From assembly GCF_001429165.1 (NCBI RefSeq), contig NZ_LMIR01000002.1:1104662-1168661 (forward strand): a DNA stretch of 64,000 bases, in the 5' to 3' direction. The notes under the pieces are model-generated. The model did not search any database and was not told where the DNA came from. It worked only from the letters and a program-made list of their open reading frames with translations. Made by a program: the position numbers and the translations under genes. The DNA comes from Agromyces sp. Root81 (GTDB taxonomy: Bacteria > Actinomycetota > Actinomycetes > Actinomycetales > Microbacteriaceae). This document shows, one piece after another, positions 59,602 through 64,000 of this stretch; position 1 is the first letter of the stretch, and the number at the start of each line of letters is the position of its first letter.

Positions 59602-60173
59602 CAGGCCAGCCCCAGGTCTTCCAGCCCGATGGCGTACAGGTAGGGCACGCCCTCGGCCTCGATGATCTCGCGGGCACCGGTCGCCCGGTCGACCACGACG
59701 GCGACGCCGACGACTTCTGCGCCGACCTTGCGGAGCGCCTCGATCGCCTTGATCGGCGAACCGCCGGTGGTCGAGGTGTCTTCGAGCACGATGACGCGCT
59801 TGCCGGCGAGGTCGGGTCCTTCGACCTGCTTGCCGCGGCCGTGGTCCTTCGGCTCCTTGCGCACCACGAACGCGTCGTAGGCGAGGCCCTGGGCCGCGCC
59901 CTGGTGCAGGATCGCCGAGGCGATGGGGTCGGCGCCCATGGTCATGCCGCCGACGGCGACCACGTCGGGCACGTCCTTGATGAGATCGATCATGACCTGT
60001 CCGATGAGCGGGGCCACTCGGTGGTCGAGGCTCACCTTGCGGAGGTCCACGTAGTACGTGGCCTTCTTGCCGCTCGTCAGGGTGAAGTCCCCGTGGAACA
60101 CGGCGTCGGCCGTGATGAAGTCGATCAACTGTGCGCGCACGGCGTCGATGGGCTGAGGCTCTCGGAGGGTCAC
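59601..60173 (-). CDS. pyrE: Orotate phosphoribosyltransferase
   Basis: A 190-residue enzyme of UMP synthesis. The PRPP-binding motif VIVLEDTSTTGGS is at 127-139, FTLTSGKKATYYVDLRKVSLD near 30-50 and KEPKDHGRGKQVEG near 107-120 are the family signature loops. The GTG at 60173 has a TAGAGT hexamer 6 nt upstream, so it looks leaderless. It overlaps the large septum-formation-domain gene by one base. Confidence 0.95.
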   Translation of the reverse strand: MTLREPQPIDAVRAQLIDFITADAVFHGDFTLTSGKKATYYVDLRKVSLDHRVAPLIGQVMIDLIKDVPDVVAVGGMTMGADPIASAILHQGAAQGLAYDAFVVRKEPKDHGRGKQVEGPDLAGKRVIVLEDTSTTGGSPIKAIEALRKVGAEVVGVAVVVDRATGAREIIEAEGVPYLYAIGLEDLGLA

Positions 60174-60179
60174 CCGAAT

Positions 60180-60185
60180 ACTCTA
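60180..60185 (-). promoter_or_regulatory. -10 element (TAGAGT) of pyrE, leaderless
   Basis: TAGAGT on the minus strand ends 6 nt before the GTG at 60173. It overlaps the last codon and stop of the upstream exporter gene. Confidence 0.45.
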
Positions 60186-61607
60186 CGACCCGGTTGCCTG
60201 AGAGGAAGGGGCGGATTTCTCAGCGAGGGGCGGCGGCACCGGGGCATCCGCTCGCCCTGCAGGCGATGGATCGCGGCGTCGGCCGCCCCAGAACGAGCGG
60301 GGCGTGCCCGGCAGGAGGCGGGCCCAGAACGGCGGAGTCTCCTCCTCGGTGAGCGCCGCGGGCACGTCGATGTGGAAGTCGGCGATCTCCTCGGCACCCA
60401 GGTGCACGACCCGGTAGAGGGCGGTGCCGATGAGCACGCCCAGCGCGATCGACATGATCGAGATGAGGGCGTCCGCGAAGTCCTCGTAGCCGCGCGAGGT
60501 GCCGATCGCCTCCGTCAGGCCGACGAGACCGGCGGCGCCCGGCACGAGCAGCCAGAACGCCGGGAGGAACGTGAGCTGCGACGGTGCGCCGTGCCGCAGG
60601 GTGGCGATCCACAGCACGACGGGCGTCATGGCGAGGGCGCCGATGAACCCGCTCACGGACGCGCCGATCAGCGCGCCGCCGACCACCTGGCCGGAGTAAG
60701 CGACGAGCAGCACGAGCAGCACCCAGCCGAAGGTGCGGGGCGGCGCGGAGAAATGCAGGTAGTTGCCGATCGCGAAGAGCAGCACCCCGAACACCGCGGT
60801 CCACCACGGGAAGCCGTCGCCCGAGTCGAGCGGCACGTAGGAGGAGCTGCCGACGCCGACGAGCGTGCCCGCCGCCAGGATGCCGAACGCGAGCAGCGAG
60901 AGCTGCACGAGCCCGAACACGAGTCGAGAGGCGCCCGCGAGCATCTGGCCGGCTGCGAGCTCGACGACCGCGGTCGTCAGCACGCCGCCGGGAAGGAAGG
61001 TCGCGAGCGGGGCGATGAGCAGCCTGATGGGGTCGCCCACCGCGAAGTACGGGGCGATGAGGAAGACGGCGGTGGCGCAGGCGAACGCCGCGAACACCGG
61101 GAAGACGATCTGCAGCGTCGGCGAGCGCACGAGCTTGGCGACGCCGATGAACGCGCCGAGCACGAAGGCGACGAGCGCGCCCTCCCACGTCGGCGCGAGC
61201 AGGAGCGCGAGCCCCGTGGTCAGCACGGCATGGCCGAAAGTGCGCACGACCCAGCCGTGCGACGGCTTCATCGCGCCGATCTCGTTCAGGCGATTGATGC
61301 CGTCGAGCGGGGCGATCTCGGCGCGCTCGGCTGCGTCGATCAGTCGGTAGAGCGCCGCAATCTGGTCGAAGCGGAACGAGGCGTTCACCGAGGACCGGAT
61401 CGCGACCCTGCCCGAGTCGCCCGCGCCCGTCTCGATGAGGATCACGGTCGGCAGCACGACGATGTCGGTGTCGTCGCGGCCGTAGGCGCCCGAGATCTTC
61501 ACGAGCGCGTCGCGGATCTTGTCCGTCGAGTCGGCGGCCGCGTTCATGCCCTCCGCGAGCCCGAGGAGGAACCTGCGGAGGAGTGCCTGGTCGGCCGCCT
61601 CCGCCAT
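60183..61607 (-). CDS. Threonine/serine exporter (ThrE, DUF1212 + ThrE_2 fusion)
   Basis: A 474-residue ThrE-family protein. The N-terminal half holds the DUF1212-type soluble region (LLGLAEGMNAAADSTDKIRDAL, then INRLNEIG) and the first five membrane helices. The second half repeats a five-helix ThrE_2 block (about 265-400). A C-terminal cytoplasmic tail of about 60 residues is Pro-rich. It shares one base with the DcuA gene stop (TGATG), so it is the third gene of the PepE-DcuA-ThrE operon. It exports threonine and serine by the family; the true substrate is not proven. Confidence 0.92.
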   Translation of the reverse strand: MAEAADQALLRRFLLGLAEGMNAAADSTDKIRDALVKISGAYGRDDTDIVVLPTVILIETGAGDSGRVAIRSSVNASFRFDQIAALYRLIDAAERAEIAPLDGINRLNEIGAMKPSHGWVVRTFGHAVLTTGLALLLAPTWEGALVAFVLGAFIGVAKLVRSPTLQIVFPVFAAFACATAVFLIAPYFAVGDPIRLLIAPLATFLPGGVLTTAVVELAAGQMLAGASRLVFGLVQLSLLAFGILAAGTLVGVGSSSYVPLDSGDGFPWWTAVFGVLLFAIGNYLHFSAPPRTFGWVLLVLLVAYSGQVVGGALIGASVSGFIGALAMTPVVLWIATLRHGAPSQLTFLPAFWLLVPGAAGLVGLTEAIGTSRGYEDFADALISIMSIALGVLIGTALYRVVHLGAEEIADFHIDVPAALTEEETPPFWARLLPGTPRSFWGGRRRDPSPAGRADAPVPPPLAEKSAPSSQATGS

Positions 61608-62962
61608 CAGACGATGACGAAGGAGAGCGCCACGCCCACGAGGATCGCGACGACGACGTAGACGAGGTTCGGCAGCTGGAACGAGTGGTCGAAGACGAAC
61701 TTGCCCATCTTGGTCGTGCCGGTCTGGTCGAAGGCGACCGTCGCGACCTGGCTGCCGTTGGCGGGCAGCGTGTAGATGCCCATCGCCGCCGGCCAGAGCC
61801 CGACGAGGAGCGGTGCCGGCAGGCCGATCGTGATGCCGATCGGCACGATCGCGTTCGTGGCGCTCGACTGGCTCGTCGTGAGCATCGCGACGAGGAAGAG
61901 CGCCAGCGCGAAGAGCAGGGCGCCGAGGAATGCCGACGACCCGGAGACGAGCGAGCCCAGCCCGTCGACGATGAGCGTGTTGTTCGCGGCGACGAAGGTG
62001 TTCGCGAGCCACGCGATGCCGAAGAGGGCGATCGCGCCGACCATGCCGGCCGGGAAGGTCGACTGCTTCGGGACATCCGCTGCCTTGACCTTGCAGGTCA
62101 CGAAGATGAGCGCCGCGATGACGCCCATGATGACCTCGATGATGACCGTGATGCTCACGCGCACGGGGTCGCCGTCGTCATTGGTGCCGATCACCGGGCG
62201 GAGGCCCTCGAAGAGGCCGAAGAGCACGATCACGCCGACGCCGGTGAGGAAGATCGACGCCGAGAGCACGGCGCTGCGCGGCAGCTTCTTGTCGGCGTCG
62301 ACCACGACGGCGGGCTTGACGAGGTGCTCGGCGAGACGGCGCTGGAACTCGGGGTCGTCCTCGAGCTCCTTGCCGTGCTTCACCATGACGAGCGCGGCGA
62401 TCCCGAGGCCCACGATCGAGGCGGGCCACATGATGAGCAGGAGCTTGCCGAGGTCCACGCCCTGCGGCGCGAGCAGCACGACCATCGACGCGGTGGCCGC
62501 GGAGACCGGGCTGCAGAGGATGCCCACTTGCGAGGCGACCGCGGAGACCGACAGCGCCCGCTCCGGACGGATCTTCTGCTGGTACGAGACGTCGTAGATG
62601 ACGGGCAGCAGCGGATAGAAGATGTTGCCGGTGCCGGCGCCGACCGTGAAGAGGAACGACATCGCAGGCGCCAGGAAGACGACCGACCTCGGCCGCTTCT
62701 TGATGACCTTCGACGCGACCGAGACCATCCAGTCGATGCCGCCGGCCGCCTGCATGACGGATGCCGCGGTGATGACCGTGATGACGATGAACACGGCGTC
62801 GACCGGGGCGTTGCCCGGCGCTTCGCCGAACACGAAGACGAGCACCGCGACACCGACGAGGCCCCAGACTCCGAGGCCGATCCCGCTCGTGCGGGTGCCC
62901 ATGTAGATCGCGAGGATGACGACGATCAGCTCGGCGACGAGGATCCAGACGTTGTCGTTCAC
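61607..62962 (-). CDS. dcuA: DcuA/DcuB-family C4-dicarboxylate transporter
   Basis: A 451-residue transporter with about 12 hydrophobic segments. Family sequences include VVILAIYMGTRTSGIGLGVWG near 11-31, FTVGAGTGNIFYPLLPVIYDVSY near 105-127 and GVTATLPANGSQVATV-like wording near 400. Dcu proteins exchange or take up fumarate, malate, succinate and aspartate. The start is a GTG at 62962 overlapping the PepE stop (GTGA). The peptide and amino-acid genes on both sides suggest aspartate handling. Confidence 0.92.
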   Translation of the reverse strand: MNDNVWILVAELIVVILAIYMGTRTSGIGLGVWGLVGVAVLVFVFGEAPGNAPVDAVFIVITVITAASVMQAAGGIDWMVSVASKVIKKRPRSVVFLAPAMSFLFTVGAGTGNIFYPLLPVIYDVSYQQKIRPERALSVSAVASQVGILCSPVSAATASMVVLLAPQGVDLGKLLLIMWPASIVGLGIAALVMVKHGKELEDDPEFQRRLAEHLVKPAVVVDADKKLPRSAVLSASIFLTGVGVIVLFGLFEGLRPVIGTNDDGDPVRVSITVIIEVIMGVIAALIFVTCKVKAADVPKQSTFPAGMVGAIALFGIAWLANTFVAANNTLIVDGLGSLVSGSSAFLGALLFALALFLVAMLTTSQSSATNAIVPIGITIGLPAPLLVGLWPAAMGIYTLPANGSQVATVAFDQTGTTKMGKFVFDHSFQLPNLVYVVVAILVGVALSFVIV

Positions 62963-63699
62963 GACGAGGGGCCCTTCACGATGGGGCCGGTACTCGCGAG
63001 CACCTGAGTCGGGAGCGGCGTCTCGACGATCCGGCCGTCGATCGCCTCGACCTTGAGGGCGAGCGGGTCCTCGACGGGACTGATCGCGGTGACGAACTCG
63101 GAGCCCTCGAAGTGCAGCGACTGGAGGTTGCCGACGGCGTAGCCCGTGGCCAGCTCGCCGCTGAGGAGCGAGGCGTGGAACAGCGGCTGGCGCTGGTCCT
63201 CGGCGTCGTAGTGCGGGCAGAAGCTGCCGTGCAGGAAGCCGAGGCCCTCGGGCAGCACCTGCAGGGTGGGCCCGTAGCTGTCGGTCGTGCCGCCCTCGAA
63301 CCAGCAGATGCCGCCGGCGGAGCCGCCGGTGAAGACCGTGTTCGAGTTCGGGTCCTCCCACATCTCGCGCATGATCTCGTCGAGGCCCTGGCGCTTCCAG
63401 ACGTCGAGCATGTTGGCGGTGTTGCCGCCGCCGACATGGATGACGTCGAAGCCCTTCACGAAGCCCGCGAGGTCGTCGACCGCCCGGTGGAAGAGCGGCA
63501 GGTGATGCGGTGCGCAGCGATCGGAGTCGTACGTCGTGTAGAAGCTCACGATGTACGCGGCGTCATCGCCGGTCGCCGTGCCGACGAAGAGCACGCGTGG
63601 GCGCTCCTTGCCCGTGAGCTTCAAGATGTAATCGTGCGTCGGGTCGGCCCGACGCTCCATCATCGCCTTGCCTGCGCCGGTCGCGACCACATGCGCCAT
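62959..63699 (-). CDS. pepE: Peptidase E (alpha-aspartyl dipeptidase, S51)
   Basis: A 246-residue S51-family peptidase. The nucleophile Ser127 lies in TGGSAGGICWFEGG, GGGNTANMLDVW at 90-101 is the family motif and the catalytic His is in SFCPHYDAED near 159-168. It hydrolyses dipeptides with N-terminal Asp. First gene of the operon with a C4-dicarboxylate (aspartate) transporter and a Thr/Ser exporter. The ATG at 63699 has GAGGGGGA 4-5 nt upstream; a Met ten codons earlier is less likely. Confidence 0.92.
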   Translation of the reverse strand: MAHVVATGAGKAMMERRADPTHDYILKLTGKERPRVLFVGTATGDDAAYIVSFYTTYDSDRCAPHHLPLFHRAVDDLAGFVKGFDVIHVGGGNTANMLDVWKRQGLDEIMREMWEDPNSNTVFTGGSAGGICWFEGGTTDSYGPTLQVLPEGLGFLHGSFCPHYDAEDQRQPLFHASLLSGELATGYAVGNLQSLHFEGSEFVTAISPVEDPLALKVEAIDGRIVETPLPTQVLASTGPIVKGPSS

Positions 63700-63724
63700 C
63701 GATCCCCCTCGCGTCGTACCCCTG

Positions 63725-63761
63725 GGCACACGCTAGCGGCCCTTCGGCACACGCTAGCGGC
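63725..63761. repeat. Two 16-bp direct repeats in the PepE promoter region
   Basis: GGCACACGCTAGCGGC occurs at 63725-63740 and 63746-63761, exactly 21 bp apart (two helical turns). On the minus strand each copy contains TAGCGT, which fits a -10 element. It may be a duplicated promoter or a two-site operator. Confidence 0.6.
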
Positions 63762-63823
63762 AGATCGGCGGCGGTGTCGAGCAACACGGCGGCCGTGTCG
63801 CAGGGGCTGTCGCAGGGCGTATC

Positions 63824-63881
63824 CGTGCGCATCGGGATCCCCCCATCGCATCCCGATACGCACGAAGAATACGCACGAAGA
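63824..63881. other. Palindrome with tandem 13-mer
   Basis: CGTGCG-c-ATCGGGAT (63824-63838) pairs with ATCCCGAT-a-CGCACG (63850-63864) around an 11-nt loop. ATACGCACGAAGA repeats in tandem at 63856-63868 and 63869-63881. It lies in the 259-bp gap between PepE and the edge gene, which holds no credible ORF. Confidence 0.5.
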
Positions 63882-63882
63882 A

Positions 63883-63922
63883 GGGCCGCCCCGCGGGGTG
63901 TCCCTCCCCCGCGCGGCGGCCC
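63883..63922 (-). terminator. Hairpin downstream of the edge gene
   Basis: GGGCCGCC (63883-63890) pairs with GGCGGCCC (63915-63922). It lies about 37 nt beyond the stop of the minus-strand gene that enters from the right edge. Confidence 0.45.
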
Positions 63923-63958
63923 TGCATCCGGGGAACGGACCCCCGGGATTCGCGGCTC

Positions 63959-64000
63959 CTAGACGGTGCGCGCGAACGTCTCTCGCGGCTGACGACGGTA
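63959..64000 (-). CDS. C-terminal end of an unidentified gene (partial, right edge)
   Basis: The minus strand reads YRRQPRETFARTV and a TAG stop at 63959-63961. Only 13 codons lie in the window, too few to name a family. A hairpin follows, which supports a real gene end. Confidence 0.4.
   Translation of the reverse strand, partial: YRRQPRETFARTV

Noticed and set aside
63725..63881. Short direct and tandem repeats as a possible CRISPR array
   Set aside because: Only two copies of each repeat, with no regular spacers and no cas genes.
63959..64000. Transposase C-terminus at the right edge
   Set aside because: The 13 visible codons are Arg-rich but too short to assign to any transposase family.

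Overview
The window is 64 kb of very GC-rich DNA, roughly 70 % G+C by eye. Codons strongly prefer G or C in the third position, and GTG and TTG starts are common. Gene content is that of a high-GC actinobacterium: a DUF3151 gene next to purA, a septum-formation-domain protein, an ECF42-type sigma factor with its DGPF partner, long-form ArgG, a GntR/YtrA regulator and an MntR/Nramp pair. A 7-mer GGATGCC/GGCATCC is heavily over-represented, and a dispersed palindrome built on GAGGAG(C) and GTCTCGA is present. Both point, by inference, to Microbacteriaceae, perhaps an Agromyces-like genus. It looks like chromosome. I see no rRNA, tRNA, CRISPR array, complete insertion sequence, integrase or phage gene, and no gene-free stretch longer than 300 bases.

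Layout. 1-1264: a damaged arylsulfatase 3' end facing an Erm-type 23S rRNA methyltransferase, which has its own leader ORF and paired stem-loops. 1290-2949: a three-gene operon with an endonuclease/exonuclease/phosphatase-fold protein. 3001-9839: a phosphonate uptake and catabolism cluster (PhnD, PhnC, a fused PhnE1-PhnE2, an FAD oxidoreductase, a phosphonatase-like HAD hydrolase, a zinc alcohol dehydrogenase). 10074-15143: OsmC, a short-chain dehydrogenase, chorismate mutase, the ECF42/DGPF pair and two small families. 15252-19517: two ABC export systems, the second under a YtrA-type repressor with a clear palindromic operator. 19568-23952: DUF402, an EamA transporter, dihydrolipoyl dehydrogenase and DUF389. 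24125-30891: two sodium/solute symporter modules flanking a LytS/LytTR two-component system, then a TauE-type transporter. 30904-41342: acetyltransferase, alkyl sulfatase, DUF3151-purA, argG, a TetR/hydrolase pair, CorA and an rRNA/tRNA methyltransferase. 41536-50845: a MalT-like LuxR regulator, MntH with two operators, MntR, and an HSP90-like ATPase followed by a 952-residue TPR protein. 50986-64000: HAD-IIA, EamA, flavin-fold protein, two tiny membrane proteins, nucleoside hydrolase, ribokinase, the pyrE/septum-formation operon and a PepE-DcuA-ThrE transporter operon. A fragment of another gene lies at the right edge.

How the genes work together. Most operons are tightly coupled by ATGA, GTGA or TGATG overlaps. 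At least a dozen genes have a TAnnnT hexamer 6-8 nt before the start codon, which suggests widespread leaderless transcription. Local regulators sit beside their likely targets: GntR with ABC genes, TetR with the hydrolase, MntR with MntH, LytTR with the symporters.

The observations I rate highest are the Erm leader with mutually exclusive hairpins; the PhnE fusion whose linker is encoded by a dispersed palindrome; the HSP90-like/TPR pair translationally coupled to MntR; and the DNA-level selection for GGATGCC.
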